A stretch of 64,000 bases of DNA from Paenibacillus planticolens (lineage in GTDB: Bacteria; Bacillota; Bacilli; Paenibacillales; NBRC-103111). Within the stretch, counting starts at the first letter, position 1. Each line of letters begins with the position of its first letter. Shown here in pieces: positions 24,096-33,162 of this stretch. Under the pieces are notes generated by a model. The model did no database searches and had not been told where the DNA came from. It worked only from the letters and a program-made list of their open reading frames with translations. The stretch spans positions 62,001 through 126,000 of the forward strand of contig NZ_WHNZ01000045.1 of the NCBI RefSeq assembly GCF_013141725.1, given 5' to 3'. The translations under genes were made by a program, and so were the position numbers.

Positions 24096-26450
24096 CTAGT
24101 AATAGTAACGCGGCGAATCCTGCAGCTCCGCACGTTTTTGCAGGAAGCGGTAAAAGGCGCTGGCTGCTTGAGCCTTCGAAACTTCTTGCTTCGGCGCAAA
24201 CTTGCCGCCGTCAAGAGACATAATGTTCAGCCCGACAACAATGGCTGCCACACCCACTTGCTTGATTTCAGCGGCATCCGAAAACCGGTTGTTGAATACG
24301 CCGTCGAATTTCGCCAAGTTTTGGTACCCAAGCGCCTTCACGATCAGTTTGGCCACCTCTTCGCGATCCAGCGTAGCTTCTGGATTGAATTCAGAGCCAA
24401 CCTCCAGCAAACCGCGGTCGACCGCATTCTCGACATATGCGAAGTAAGGCGAAGCGCTGCCTACATCCACAAACGAGGCTTTGCGTTCCGCTCCGTAATA
24501 AATGCCCCCGTTCCCGCCATTCATGGCGATGACAAGCATTTTGACCAGCTCGCCCCGCTTGATTAGTTGGTCCGGGTTGACTTTGCCGTCTTTCACATCA
24601 AGCGCTTGATAATCCACCATCAGTTGAAGTTCGTTTTTCGCCCAGTGGCTGTCGATATCGCTTACGGTTACCTTATCCAAAGACATGGCTTCACCGGTTT
24701 GGCTGTTTCTCCACTTTCCGGTTTGCGCATCGAGCAGGAACGCCTCACGGTTGAACTTCGGAATGAGCGAGTAAACAAGCTTAGCTTCCACTTTCTCATT
24801 GGCATTAGTCGGAACTGCAGTTGGAGGAATCTCTCCTGCGGCTACCATGACATTGTATTTCTCAATCGGAATGACGCCGTTGTACCCGCCGTTTTCGAGT
24901 ACATAGTTTAATTGAATATCGAACTGGGAGAGCCATAGATCCTTGGCTGTATCAAGGGCCAGAACCTCCGGTTTTTGGCTCGGATACGTCATGTCGCTGA
25001 GTCCGAACTGATAGTTCACGATTTGGCCGGTTACACGGTCAATGCCGATCGACACAGCCTCATAGCCTGCTGCAACGCCGTCGATGACGCGATTGAAGCG
25101 GATATCCCAATTCCGCATATGTTTAAGCTGCTCTTCCGGGTAATCCTTTGCGGATTGTTTGCTGAGCACCAATTGATCGGTATATGCAGGGATTTGTTTT
25201 TTTACGAAATCAATGCTCTTGGCCACTGCCTCCTCTAAGGAAATTTTGCCTTCAATCTCCTTAGCAGTGTCAGGTCCGTACGGCACATAGCTATTGAAAT
25301 TCGTAATTTCACCGGTTTTGCTGTTCACACCGGCCCAAGCGCTCCCACTACCCAGTTTACCTGTAGGGTCATTCTCAGAAACTGTGTTCCAGCTCAGGTT
25401 CCAACTGGAATTCGTTTCCTCGGTTTCAGGGTTCGTCCCTTCGTTGTAGGAAGCCTCCTGGAGCTTGTAGTTCGATGAAAGATTGAACACGCTGCTTACC
25501 TTTTTAACAGCCTCATCCTTGGTCAGATTCAATGTTGCCGTCGGGCGTTCGGCTAATGGTTTGTCCGTCAACGGCTTGCTTTCCTCCGTCTGCGGAACTG
25601 CCTGCCACACGTCTCCCGTTACCGCATTCAGCGAGAACGCGTTCATCATATAAGAAATAATCGGCAATTTCTTTCCTTTGGCGCCGTATGGAATCTGGTA
25701 AACCAGCGATAAATCAGCTTTGTCACGGAACAATTGTGCGGCTTTCTCTTTCGTAACTGGCGTCACGTTCTGCTGGAATGTCACGTTATCCATCCAGTTA
25801 AAGTTATAACTCGTAACTTGGCCTTCTCCATTGACGCTTACCGAAATACCATTGATGGCAAATGGAACACCGTCAACCGCTCGGTCGTACCGGATATTAT
25901 ATTGATAATTGCCATTCAGAGGCGTGCGGAACGCCTTCTCTTCCGAATCGTTGTAAATGAGCTCTTTTTGCTTGTCTGGGTTAACTTTAGCGATGAAAGC
26001 GGAAGCGACATCTTTGGCTGCTTTGAAGTCAACCTTTGGCGGATAACTTGGCTTACGGTCGGGATCATTGTCGTTCATGGAATAAGAGGTTAGCGACCCG
26101 TCCATGCCATTAATGGCTACGTTCATATAACCATAGTTTTGATCCTTCACCTTTTTCACATAGTTAATGTTCCACGTCGGAAAATTTCGGCCGTTGATCC
26201 CATAATAAGCGTTTAAGCTGATCGATTGAAATGTGTAGCCTTCAGGCAGCGTAATGTAGGCTTTCGCCCGTTCCAGCGCTTGCTCTTTCGTGATTTTGGC
26301 ATCCAGCGTCTTAGCGTCGCCACCAGGCATAACGGGTAGTGAAATGGCCTTGCTACCCACACTCACCTCATTGGCCCAAACGGCCGGAGCAGCTGTGAGC
26401 AGCAAACTTGAAGCAAGTGCCAGCGTTCCTGCTTGTTTGACTAATTTCAA
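24096..26450 (-). CDS. Secreted YcdB/YcdC-repeat protein with C-terminal SLH domains
   Basis: A 784-residue protein. The start is the TTG at 26450, nine bases after AAGGAGG; it opens a clear signal peptide (KLVKQAGTLALASSLLLTAAPAVWANE). Residues about 40-580 are built of repeated modules of the YcdB/YcdC (PepSY-like) type, each with a YNIRYDRAVDGVPF or WDIRFNRVIDGV segment followed by I-D/N-G-x-G-x-V. Residues about 590-775 hold three S-layer-homology units (VSDIDSHWAKNELQLMVDYQAL, FVDVGSASPYFAYVENAVDRGLL, FSDAAEIKQVGVAAIVVGLNIM) that anchor the protein to pyruvylated wall polymer. Its function at the surface is unknown; PepSY-like modules are often linked to protease inhibition or metal/heme handling. 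Confidence 0.88.
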   Translation of the reverse strand: MKLVKQAGTLALASSLLLTAAPAVWANEVSVGSKAISLPVMPGGDAKTLDAKITKEQALERAKAYITLPEGYTFQSISLNAYYGINGRNFPTWNINYVKKVKDQNYGYMNVAINGMDGSLTSYSMNDNDPDRKPSYPPKVDFKAAKDVASAFIAKVNPDKQKELIYNDSEEKAFRTPLNGNYQYNIRYDRAVDGVPFAINGISVSVNGEGQVTSYNFNWMDNVTFQQNVTPVTKEKAAQLFRDKADLSLVYQIPYGAKGKKLPIISYMMNAFSLNAVTGDVWQAVPQTEESKPLTDKPLAERPTATLNLTKDEAVKKVSSVFNLSSNYKLQEASYNEGTNPETEETNSSWNLSWNTVSENDPTGKLGSGSAWAGVNSKTGEITNFNSYVPYGPDTAKEIEGKISLEEAVAKSIDFVKKQIPAYTDQLVLSKQSAKDYPEEQLKHMRNWDIRFNRVIDGVAAGYEAVSIGIDRVTGQIVNYQFGLSDMTYPSQKPEVLALDTAKDLWLSQFDIQLNYVLENGGYNGVIPIEKYNVMVAAGEIPPTAVPTNANEKVEAKLVYSLIPKFNREAFLLDAQTGKWRNSQTGEAMSLDKVTVSDIDSHWAKNELQLMVDYQALDVKDGKVNPDQLIKRGELVKMLVIAMNGGNGGIYYGAERKASFVDVGSASPYFAYVENAVDRGLLEVGSEFNPEATLDREEVAKLIVKALGYQNLAKFDGVFNNRFSDAAEIKQVGVAAIVVGLNIMSLDGGKFAPKQEVSKAQAASAFYRFLQKRAELQDSPRYYY

Positions 26451-26543
26451 AGTCCTCTTCCTCCTTTTTGAACGTAAAAATTCCCATAATACTCCTTGAC
26501 GCAGGTGACGAACAGAAAGTTGCTGACAACCCGCACAAAAATT

Positions 26544-26590
26544 AAAAAACACATCTCCAAGCACCCCTCAAGGATGCATGGACATGTGTT
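26544..26590 (-). terminator. Terminator of rluF
   Basis: A long imperfect stem (ACACATGTCCATGCATCC with GGTGCTTGGAGATGTGT) is followed by T6 on the reverse strand, six bases after the rluF stop. Confidence 0.65.
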
Positions 26591-26595
26591 GTGGT

Positions 26596-27324
26596 TTATA
26601 GATCGTTTGGAGAATTGTTCGTTTTTGCGTTTTCTTTGCTCAGGGTGAGCATGAGATCCTTCATTTCCCCTTGCGTTAAATCGCGCCATCTGCCCACCTT
26701 CAGATTCCCCAGATGAATATGCATAATCCGCACACGCTGCAAGCGCACCACCCGGTAACCGAACGCTTCGCACATGCGGCGGATTTGCCGATTAAGACCT
26801 TGTGTAAGAATAATCCGAAAAACACGGTCGCCAACCGGATAAATTTCGCAAGGCTTCGTGACCGTACCGAGAATTCGAACTCCGCTCGCCATTCCCTTCA
26901 AAAACATCGGCGTTATCGGGCGGTTCACCGTCACGATGTACTCTTTGTCATGATTATTTTCCGCACGCAAGATCTGATTCACGATGTCCCCGTTATTCGT
27001 TAGAAGGATAAGACCCTCGGAATCTTTATCGAGTCGGCCTATCGGAAAAATACGTTCCGAATGCCCGACAAAATCTACAATATTGCCTCGAATTTGAGCT
27101 TCTGTCGTGCTTGTAATGCCCACAGGCTTGTTGAGCGCAATGTAGACGTGCTCCTTCTTCTCGCCAATCGGTTTGCCATCGATCCGAACTTCGTCACCCG
27201 GACCTACAACGCTCCCCAGTCCAGCAAGCTCGCCGTTGATGGTAACGCGTTTCGCTTCCACCCACTTGTCCGCTTCCCGCCTGGAGCAAACCCCTGTTTC
27301 ACTGATAAACTTATTGATTCTCAT
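26596..27324 (-). CDS. rluF: 23S rRNA pseudouridine synthase, RluF type
   Basis: A 242-residue protein with an N-terminal S4 RNA-binding domain (MRINKFISETGVCSRREADKW) and a RsuA-family catalytic domain. The catalytic Asp is in FPIGRLDKDSEGLILLT (about residue 99), and the C-terminal motif is LTQGLNRQIRRMCEAFGY. The segment KPVGITSTTE followed by GNIVDFVGHSERIFPIG resembles RluF, which modifies U2604 of 23S rRNA in E. coli, more than RluB. Target specificity is inferred from this similarity. Confidence 0.88.
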   Translation of the reverse strand: MRINKFISETGVCSRREADKWVEAKRVTINGELAGLGSVVGPGDEVRIDGKPIGEKKEHVYIALNKPVGITSTTEAQIRGNIVDFVGHSERIFPIGRLDKDSEGLILLTNNGDIVNQILRAENNHDKEYIVTVNRPITPMFLKGMASGVRILGTVTKPCEIYPVGDRVFRIILTQGLNRQIRRMCEAFGYRVVRLQRVRIMHIHLGNLKVGRWRDLTQGEMKDLMLTLSKENAKTNNSPNDL

Positions 27325-27485
27325 GCTTGGGAAATCCCCTTCTATGCCGTGATCCTATTCCCTAGGTATCTTCTATTATGCTGGATTCACCTCGACGGTT
27401 CAAGTCAGTAGTGGCAAGGAACATTTCCTCCTGGCAGGCAAGGAGCGTATAATAGAAACCACACTGATCCAACATGGAGGCTAGC

Positions 27486-28106
27486 ATGCATTTTCTTATA
27501 TTGGGAGCTACTGGAAGAGTAGGGTCTCGCGTTCTGGAGCAAGCGTTGGCAGACAACCACAAAGCAACCGTGCTTGTGCGTGATCCTCATAAGGTAAAAA
27601 TCAGGTCCGAACAGCTGACCTTGCTGCAAGGAGACGCCTGTGACCCTGACAACATCCGCCGCTCCCTTGACGGCGTAGATATCGTAATCAGCTGCCTCGG
27701 CACCGATGGCGGTACCGTACTGACGGAGGTCACGCCCCTTCTCATCCGGGCTATGGAATCTCATGGCGTGAGCCGAATCGTCACGGTCGGTACGGCCGGC
27801 ATCCTGCAAAGCAAGGAGCACCCCGGACTGCTCCGCTATGAAACGCCGGAAACCAGACGCTCCTCTACACGGGCCGCCGAGGAGCATCGTAAAGCATGGG
27901 AGCTGCTGCAGGCCTCTGGCTTGGCGTGGACCATCGTCTGCCCAACCTACTTGCCAGACGGCGAGGCGCTTGGAATCTACCGTGTGGCACGGGATTTCTT
28001 GCCGGATGACGGTAAATCCATCTCCGTAGGCGACACGGCGGCTTTTACCTACCTTACCGCTTGCGCAGACGAGCACATCGGGCACCGCGTGGGATTGGCC
28101 TACTAG
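27486..28106 (+). CDS. NAD(P)-binding Rossmann-fold protein (atypical SDR, NAD(P)H-binding family)
   Basis: About 206 residues. The ATG at 27486 follows GGAGG; an ATG four codons upstream is possible but poorly placed. The N-terminal FLILGATGRVGSRVLEQAL is the dinucleotide-binding motif of the NmrA-like/atypical SDR group, with VLVRDPHKV after the second strand and DGVDIVISCLGTDGG after the fourth. The catalytic YxxxK of classical SDRs is not evident. Such proteins act as NAD(P)H-dependent reductases or redox sensors. A TATAAT box at 27448-27453 is a likely -10. It is a single-gene unit convergent with the small membrane protein gene. Confidence 0.82.
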   Translation: MHFLILGATGRVGSRVLEQALADNHKATVLVRDPHKVKIRSEQLTLLQGDACDPDNIRRSLDGVDIVISCLGTDGGTVLTEVTPLLIRAMESHGVSRIVTVGTAGILQSKEHPGLLRYETPETRRSSTRAAEEHRKAWELLQASGLAWTIVCPTYLPDGEALGIYRVARDFLPDDGKSISVGDTAAFTYLTACADEHIGHRVGLAY

Positions 28107-28133
28107 AGCTAGATCGGAAAGAGTAGGCATAAG

Positions 28134-28170
28134 AAAAGGATGGCTGCCGGTTGGGCGTCCATCCTTTTTT
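28134..28170. terminator. Bidirectional terminator
   Basis: The stem AAAAGGATGG/CCATCCTTTT ends in TT on the right and an A run on the left. It serves the convergent genes ending at 28106 and 28176. Confidence 0.8.
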
Positions 28171-28175
28171 GCGGT

Positions 28176-28490
28176 TTAGTAGCGTCTGCCTCTTTCCCTA
28201 GATAAGGCTGCGATGTTGAGCCCCGAGATCACAATGCCGACAATGCGGAACACATACCCCGCTACCGGAATAAAACTTAAAAAAGCCATAATGATGTTGA
28301 TAATCGACTTCATCGTTGTACCATTGTTAGTGAGAATAGCAAACACTAAATTGACGAAAACGAGCGGGATTACCCACGCACAGGACCACAGGTACACGAA
28401 AGGGATAAGCCCCAGCAAATACCCAACCGCAATCGCGATTTCCGATAGCAGCTGAAGCAAGTTGAGTAAACGAATTGTATCTGAACGCAT
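28176..28490 (-). CDS. Small multi-pass membrane protein, unknown function
   Basis: About 104 residues from the ATG at 28490, which follows GGAGCTGT; the longer in-frame extension upstream has no binding site. Three hydrophobic stretches are visible: LLSEIAIAVGYLLGLIPFVY, WVIPLVFVNLVFAIL and IINIIMAFLSFIPVAGYVFRIVGIVIS. A basic tail (SRERGRRY) follows. The pattern resembles small membrane proteins common in Bacillales without a known role. It has its own extended -10 promoter. Confidence 0.65.
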   Translation of the reverse strand: MRSDTIRLLNLLQLLSEIAIAVGYLLGLIPFVYLWSCAWVIPLVFVNLVFAILTNNGTTMKSIINIIMAFLSFIPVAGYVFRIVGIVISGLNIAALSRERGRRY

Positions 28491-28531
28491 ACAGCTCCTC
28501 CAATTCAATAAGGAAATTATTTCTATACCAT

Positions 28532-28560
28532 ATTGTAGCACAGGGCTGTGTGTTCTCGAA
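28532..28560 (-). promoter_or_regulatory. Predicted promoter of the small membrane protein
   Basis: On the reverse strand TTCGAG lies 17 bases ahead of TACAAT, with TGC extending the -10. The -35 is weak. The remaining sequence up to 28676 shows nothing else recognisable. Confidence 0.45.
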
Positions 28561-28676
28561 ATACCGGTAGACCCAATTTTAAGGAAGAAGTCTAACAGAC
28601 AGCCTGAGCGGGCAGGGATACGGCGAATCGGGTACCTACAAGCATGAGATGTACAACAAGGGCTAAACATCAGCAT

Positions 28677-28718
28677 AAAAAAAGACCGCTTGGCATTCCC
28701 GCCTAACGGTCTTTTTTA
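28677..28718. terminator. Bidirectional terminator downstream of bmrD
   Basis: The stem AAAGACCG/CGGTCTTT is flanked by runs of A and T. It lies about 240 bases after the bmrD stop, with the GTTGTAC repeat cluster in between. Confidence 0.7.
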
Positions 28719-28719
28719 T

Positions 28720-28946
28720 GTTGTACTTTGTGCAACATTATAGCTGTAATTAGGCCTCCGCACGCAGCTATATTGTACTTTCTGCAACGCTTCAGGCGGA
28801 AAATGGCCATATTGGGGGTTTTTCCGGCTAAATGGTTGCACTTTGTACAACGAAGTGCGGGATTTCGGCGAATAAGCCGCTCTTACGTTGTACAAAGTGC
28901 AACGTAGTGCGGAGCCTCGGCGTGCTGTTCGAGTCTACGTTGTACG
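28720..28946. repeat. Intergenic repeat cluster, GTTGTACTTTGTGCAAC family
   Basis: The gap between bmrD and its terminator holds copies of an imperfect palindrome: GTTGTACTTTGTGCAAC at 28720-28736, ATTGTACTTTCTGCAACG at 28772-28789, GTTGCACTTTGTACAACG at 28835-28852, CGTTGTACAAAGTGCAACG at 28886-28904 and a half copy ACGTTGTAC at 28938-28946. Spacing is 51-63 bases and orientation varies. Connecting sequence contains GCGGAAAATGG and CCGGCTAAATGG phrases. No gene is present here. Confidence 0.75.
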
Positions 28947-28955
28947 CCCGCGCGC

Positions 28956-31010
28956 CTACAAGCCGCTCCGCAGTCCGTCTTCGCCAGCGGCGGCTGTCTC
29001 CGGATGTCCCTGCTGCAGCTGGTACATCTGATAATACCGCCCGAGGAGCCCCATCAACTCCTCGTGACTGCCCCGCTCGACGATTTCGCCGTGGTCGAGC
29101 ACAAGAATCTGGTCGGCGTTCTTAATCGTCGACAAGCGATGGGCAATGATGAAGGTGGTCCGCCCCTTCGACAGCACCTCGAGCGCCGCCTGAATGACGG
29201 CCTCGGTCTCGGTGTCGATGGAGGCCGTCGCCTCATCGAGAATCAAAATCGCCGGGTCGAACGCCAGCGCCCGAGCAAAAGAAATCAGCTGCCGCTGCCC
29301 GGCCGACAGCGTGCTGCCCTTCTCGATCACGGGCTCATCGATGCCGTGCGGCAGACTTTGAAACATCTCCGCTGCGCCGACCTCGCGCAGCGCCGCCTCG
29401 ACCCGTTCCCGGGTGATGGACGGATCGTCCAAGGAGACATTGGACGCAATCGTCCCCGTGAACAGGAACGGATCTTGCAGCACGATGCCCATATGCTGCC
29501 GCAGCAGCTGTTTGGGCATCTCGCGCACATCGCGGCCGTCCACCGTGATGCGGCCTTCGTTCACATCGTAGAAGCGGAAGAGCAAATTCAAGATGGAGCT
29601 TTTGCCCGATCCGGTATGCCCCACAAGCGCTACCGTCTGCCCCTGTTTGGCCTCGAACGTGATATCCTTCAGAACATTTTCGCCTTCTTTGTAAGCAAAA
29701 CGAACATGCTCGAACTTCACGTTGCCCAGATAGCGCTCTGATTTCCCGGTCTCTACGTTAATGCCCTGCTCATCCAGCAGCTCGAATACGCGATCAGCCG
29801 AAACAATGGCCCGCTCCAGGTTTGGCAGTTGATTCACAATGCCGACCATCGGGTGGAACATGCGATTCAAATAATCAACGAATGCGTATAGAACGCCGAC
29901 CGTGATTAACGAATGCAACGAACTGCCGCCGACATACCAGATGAGACCGAAGAAGAACAAGTTCCGTACAACGTTCATCAAGTTATGGGAAGTCAGCGAG
30001 TTTAAGCTGAGCAATTTATTTTGATACTTCGTGTACTCTTCGTTCAATTGCTCAAACTCTTGCGTCGTTTCCTTTTGTCTGCGAAAAGCCTGAATGATCG
30101 TCATCCCTTGAATCGCCTCATTAATCATCCCGTTGATGGAACCGATCCGCTCCCGAATTTCATGATTATAGTGCGAGGCATATTTGCGGTAAACAATAAT
30201 CCATACATAGAGCAACGGCAGAACAGGCAGCGTAAATAACGCTAATCTATAATCTAGAATGAACAAGGCCGCTATGATACCCACGATATAAATCGTACCT
30301 GTAAAAAAGTTTGCTAACACCTGAACGTACAGGTCTTTGACAGACTCCGTATCGTTCGTGATCCGGGAAACAATTTTTCCCGCCGGCTGATTGTCAAAAT
30401 AGTTGATTGGCAGCCGTTGAATCTGGGCAAACACATCGCTCCGCATCCGCTGAATGATCCGATTCGCCGCGGACTGCAGCAAATAGCGCTGACCATAAGT
30501 AAAACCTGCGCCAATGAGAATCAGCACAAAATAAAGGGCTGCCAGCTTCATTAGGCTGGTAAATTCAGGCTCGTAGAACGTGTAGAGCTCCTGAATCCCG
30601 AGCTTTTTAACCGTATACTCCGCCTGTTCCGTTCCCTGCGTAATCGTAAGCTTCCCGTCCGGCGTCAGCTTGCGGGCGCCGTCAAATGCGAGCGGCTGAT
30701 CCAACCAGACAAACTGGGTGCCTGCCTGCAGAATGCGAACCTCCTGCCCCTTCGGCTCCCCTGCTACGAAATGATCGATCCGCTTATAGAAGGTCCCGTT
30801 CCATGGGACAGCCTTCTCGGTTTGCGTTGCTGACGCCGTCTCATACCAAGGCTTCTCAATGCCAAGGATGTGCGTGTCGATCATCTTCTTGGCGATGAAA
30901 GGGCCAGCCAGCTCCGTGGCTACCGCGACGGATAAGCACAGCAGCGCGATCAGCAGAGGCTTTTTGAAAATCGCAGCATATTGAAATAACCGCTTCCCTG
31001 TTTGTTTCAT
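28956..31010 (-). CDS. bmrD: Heterodimeric multidrug ABC exporter, catalytic half (BmrD/YheH-like)
   Basis: About 684 residues from the ATG at 31010, with AAGGTGAG as binding site. Six membrane helices are followed by an ABC domain with Walker A GHTGSGKSS, Walker B ILILDEATASID with the catalytic Glu, and a divergent signature LSAGQ. Between helices 1 and 2 lies an insertion of about 100 residues (about 50-155), predicted to be outside the cell, which is also a mark of BmrD/YheH. The partner BmrC (31064-32806) has the converse pattern of a non-catalytic Walker B and consensus signature, so the pair forms one consensus and one degenerate ATP site. It is the second gene of the unit, 53 bases after bmrC. 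Confidence 0.85.
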   Translation of the reverse strand: MKQTGKRLFQYAAIFKKPLLIALLCLSVAVATELAGPFIAKKMIDTHILGIEKPWYETASATQTEKAVPWNGTFYKRIDHFVAGEPKGQEVRILQAGTQFVWLDQPLAFDGARKLTPDGKLTITQGTEQAEYTVKKLGIQELYTFYEPEFTSLMKLAALYFVLILIGAGFTYGQRYLLQSAANRIIQRMRSDVFAQIQRLPINYFDNQPAGKIVSRITNDTESVKDLYVQVLANFFTGTIYIVGIIAALFILDYRLALFTLPVLPLLYVWIIVYRKYASHYNHEIRERIGSINGMINEAIQGMTIIQAFRRQKETTQEFEQLNEEYTKYQNKLLSLNSLTSHNLMNVVRNLFFFGLIWYVGGSSLHSLITVGVLYAFVDYLNRMFHPMVGIVNQLPNLERAIVSADRVFELLDEQGINVETGKSERYLGNVKFEHVRFAYKEGENVLKDITFEAKQGQTVALVGHTGSGKSSILNLLFRFYDVNEGRITVDGRDVREMPKQLLRQHMGIVLQDPFLFTGTIASNVSLDDPSITRERVEAALREVGAAEMFQSLPHGIDEPVIEKGSTLSAGQRQLISFARALAFDPAILILDEATASIDTETEAVIQAALEVLSKGRTTFIIAHRLSTIKNADQILVLDHGEIVERGSHEELMGLLGRYYQMYQLQQGHPETAAAGEDGLRSGL

Positions 31011-31063
31011 AAGGGTTCTCACCTTCTTTTCACTAGATGTCTTCGTTCCTCTATTTCTTCCGT

Positions 31064-32806
31064 TCAGCTAACCTGCTCCTCTAATTGCTGACGGTCATAC
31101 TGCTCTTTATACCAGCCGCCGAGTGCCAGCAGCTCTTCATGTGTGCCTTGCTCCACGATATACCCCTCATCCAGCACCAAAATCAAATCGGCATGCTGAA
31201 CCGCAGACAGCCGGTGCGTCGTGATCAGCGTCGTTTTGCCGGCGCGCTCGGAGCGGATGCCGCGGATGATTTCCGCCTCTGTCTTGGCGTCCACTGCGGA
31301 AAGAGCGTCATCCAGCATGAGGATTTCCGGATCTACATAGAGCGCCCGCGCAATCGATACGCGCTGCTTCTGGCCGCCGGATAAGGCCACGCCTTTTTCG
31401 CCAACCAAAGTTTCCAAGCCGTCCGGCAGGAACTGGACGTCCTTGCGGAAAGCCGCAAGCTCCAGCGCTTGAATGAGCTGTTGCTCCGTGCCTTGGCTGC
31501 CGCCGAACATAATGTTCTCTCTCACCGTTTTGGAGAAAAGAATCGGTTCCTGCGGAACATACCCGATCCACCCGTGCATCGTGTCGATCTTCAGCTGCTC
31601 AATCGGTGTATCCGAGACAGCAACCGTGCCCTTTCCTAGCGGATACTCGCGCAGCAGCTGTTTGAGGAGCGTCGTTTTACCGCTTCCAGTACGGCCTACA
31701 ATGCCGAGCGTCTGCCCGCGTTTAAGGTGAAAGGAAATATTGACGAGATTATCAATGGAAGATGACGGATAGCGGAAGGTAACGCTTTTGAAGCTAATGG
31801 AGTTGGGCAGCAGCAGGGTCGTAGCATTCGGCTCGTCTTTGACATCCGGCTTATAGCCAAGCGTCTCATTCACCCGATCCAGGGAAGCATTGCCGCGCTG
31901 CATGATGTTCATGAGCTCTCCGATTGCGAACATCGGCCAAATCAGCATGCCAAGGAACGTATTGAAGGAAACAAGCTCCCCAAGCGTTAATTCACTATGG
32001 AACACCATGTACCCTCCGTAGCAGAGTCCGATTAAATAGGAGATCCCTACGAGAATTTTGACCGTTGGTTCAAAAAGGGCGTCGATCAGAGCAACCGCTA
32101 TATTTTTGCGGAATACGTCGTCAGTCATTGTTTTGAAGCTTTGTTCACTGGCTTTTTCCTGGACAAAAGCACGTATGACGCGCACCCCGGCAATCGTCTC
32201 GAGCACCCGGTCGTTCATTTGACCGAAAGCGTCCTGAGCTCGGATGAACCTCTCGTGGATGCGCTCCCCATAGATCGTGATGGCAGCAGCCATAAAAGGC
32301 AGCGGCAAGATCGCCGCGAGCGTCAGCTTCCAGCTAATGAAGAAGCCCATCATACAGAGAATGGTCAGCATGAACAACGTTGAATCGACGAAGGTCAAAA
32401 TCCCGAAACCTGCTGTTGTCGAGACCGCCTGCAAGTCGTTCGTGGCCCTGGCCATGAGATCTCCCGTACGGTTGCGCTCATAGAAGGTCGGCGTCATCCG
32501 CAGCAGATGCCTCATTAATCGCGAGCGAAGCACGCGCTCCAGGACAAAAGCGCCCCCGAACAGTTGGTACAGCCAGACATAGGACAATCCATAGCCGGCT
32601 ACAATTAACGTCCCCCAGAAGGCGAGCAGTTGGAACAGCTTGCTGCCTGTTAAAGTCCCCATGTGTATTCCGTCAATCGCGTAGCCAATCAGCTTCGGAG
32701 GTATCACATCAATGATTCCGACGATAATCAGAAGCACAATCGCTAACGTGTACCGCTTCCAGTTCATTCGGAAAAACCAGGCTAATTTTTTCAATACGGT
32801 AAACAT
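31064..32806 (-). CDS. bmrC: Heterodimeric multidrug ABC exporter, non-catalytic half (BmrC/YheI-like)
   Basis: About 580 residues from the ATG at 32806, with AAAGGAG 11 bases upstream; a GTG four codons earlier abuts the binding site. Six membrane helices are followed by an ABC domain with Walker A GRTGSGKTT, a full LSGGQ signature, and Walker B ILMLDDALSAVD in which the catalytic Glu is Asp. That substitution is typical of the inactive site of heterodimeric exporters. In B. subtilis the homologous pair BmrCD exports several drugs and is induced by ribosome-targeting antibiotics through a leader peptide; the same leader layout precedes this gene. Confidence 0.85.
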   Translation of the reverse strand: MFTVLKKLAWFFRMNWKRYTLAIVLLIIVGIIDVIPPKLIGYAIDGIHMGTLTGSKLFQLLAFWGTLIVAGYGLSYVWLYQLFGGAFVLERVLRSRLMRHLLRMTPTFYERNRTGDLMARATNDLQAVSTTAGFGILTFVDSTLFMLTILCMMGFFISWKLTLAAILPLPFMAAAITIYGERIHERFIRAQDAFGQMNDRVLETIAGVRVIRAFVQEKASEQSFKTMTDDVFRKNIAVALIDALFEPTVKILVGISYLIGLCYGGYMVFHSELTLGELVSFNTFLGMLIWPMFAIGELMNIMQRGNASLDRVNETLGYKPDVKDEPNATTLLLPNSISFKSVTFRYPSSSIDNLVNISFHLKRGQTLGIVGRTGSGKTTLLKQLLREYPLGKGTVAVSDTPIEQLKIDTMHGWIGYVPQEPILFSKTVRENIMFGGSQGTEQQLIQALELAAFRKDVQFLPDGLETLVGEKGVALSGGQKQRVSIARALYVDPEILMLDDALSAVDAKTEAEIIRGIRSERAGKTTLITTHRLSAVQHADLILVLDEGYIVEQGTHEELLALGGWYKEQYDRQQLEEQVS

Positions 32807-32841
32807 GAATTTCGTCACTCCTTTACTTTACTTCTTCACGC

Positions 32842-32876
32842 AAAAAAGGCACACCGCACGCAGCGATATGCCCTTT
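32842..32876 (-). terminator. Second leader terminator ahead of bmrC
   Basis: On the reverse strand the stem AAAGGGCA/TGCCTTT with inner CGC/GCG pairing is followed by T6 and lies about 35 bases before bmrC. Together with the stem at 32882-32922 it forms a double barrier after the leader peptide. Confidence 0.65.
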
Positions 32877-32881
32877 CTAAA

Positions 32882-32922
32882 AACAGAAAAGCGCTCGTTA
32901 CGAACTTCTTCGTAACCCGCGC
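32882..32922 (-). terminator. First leader terminator ahead of bmrC
   Basis: A 14-position stem (GCGCGGGTTACGAA with TTCGTAACGAGCGC, near-perfect) with a GAAG loop is followed by TTTTCTGTTTTT on the reverse strand, 50 bases after the leader stop codon. Confidence 0.75.
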
Positions 32923-32973
32923 TTCTTCATCAGCGTATGTGAAGGGGTTGCAGCAGCCAAATAAAAAGCACCG

Positions 32974-33081
32974 TTAAGGAGCTTCTGTTTCGGCCAACAG
33001 ACGGGTTACTAAGTATGAAATTGGCAGGTCGATATCTTCGTGCTCAAAATGAACAATTGGATCCAGAACCATCTTAATCAT
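32974..33081 (-). CDS. bmrB: 35-residue leader peptide of the bmr unit (BmrB-like)
   Basis: A short reading frame with a strong AAGGAGGG site seven bases from ATG. It begins MIKMVLDPIVHFEHEDID and ends LVTRLLAETEAP. It lies between a good sigma-A promoter and two consecutive terminators, and is followed by bmrC and bmrD. This layout matches the B. subtilis bmrB (yheJ) leader, where antibiotic-stalled ribosomes block terminator formation and switch on bmrCD. The homology is by position, length class and context; I cannot align it here. The exact stall codon is unknown; the TRLL stretch near the end is a candidate. Confidence 0.7.
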   Translation of the reverse strand: MIKMVLDPIVHFEHEDIDLPISYLVTRLLAETEAP

Positions 33082-33162
33082 CTTGAAACCCTCCTTCTTA
33101 ACCGCAATCAGCTTGCGTCTTTATAATTTACAAAAGTTGTATATTCGCGCTTACAGAGGTGA

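Noticed and set aside
28720..28946. Possible CRISPR array in the GTTGTAC repeat cluster
   Set aside because: The repeats are short, palindromic, variable in sequence and orientation, and no cas gene is near.
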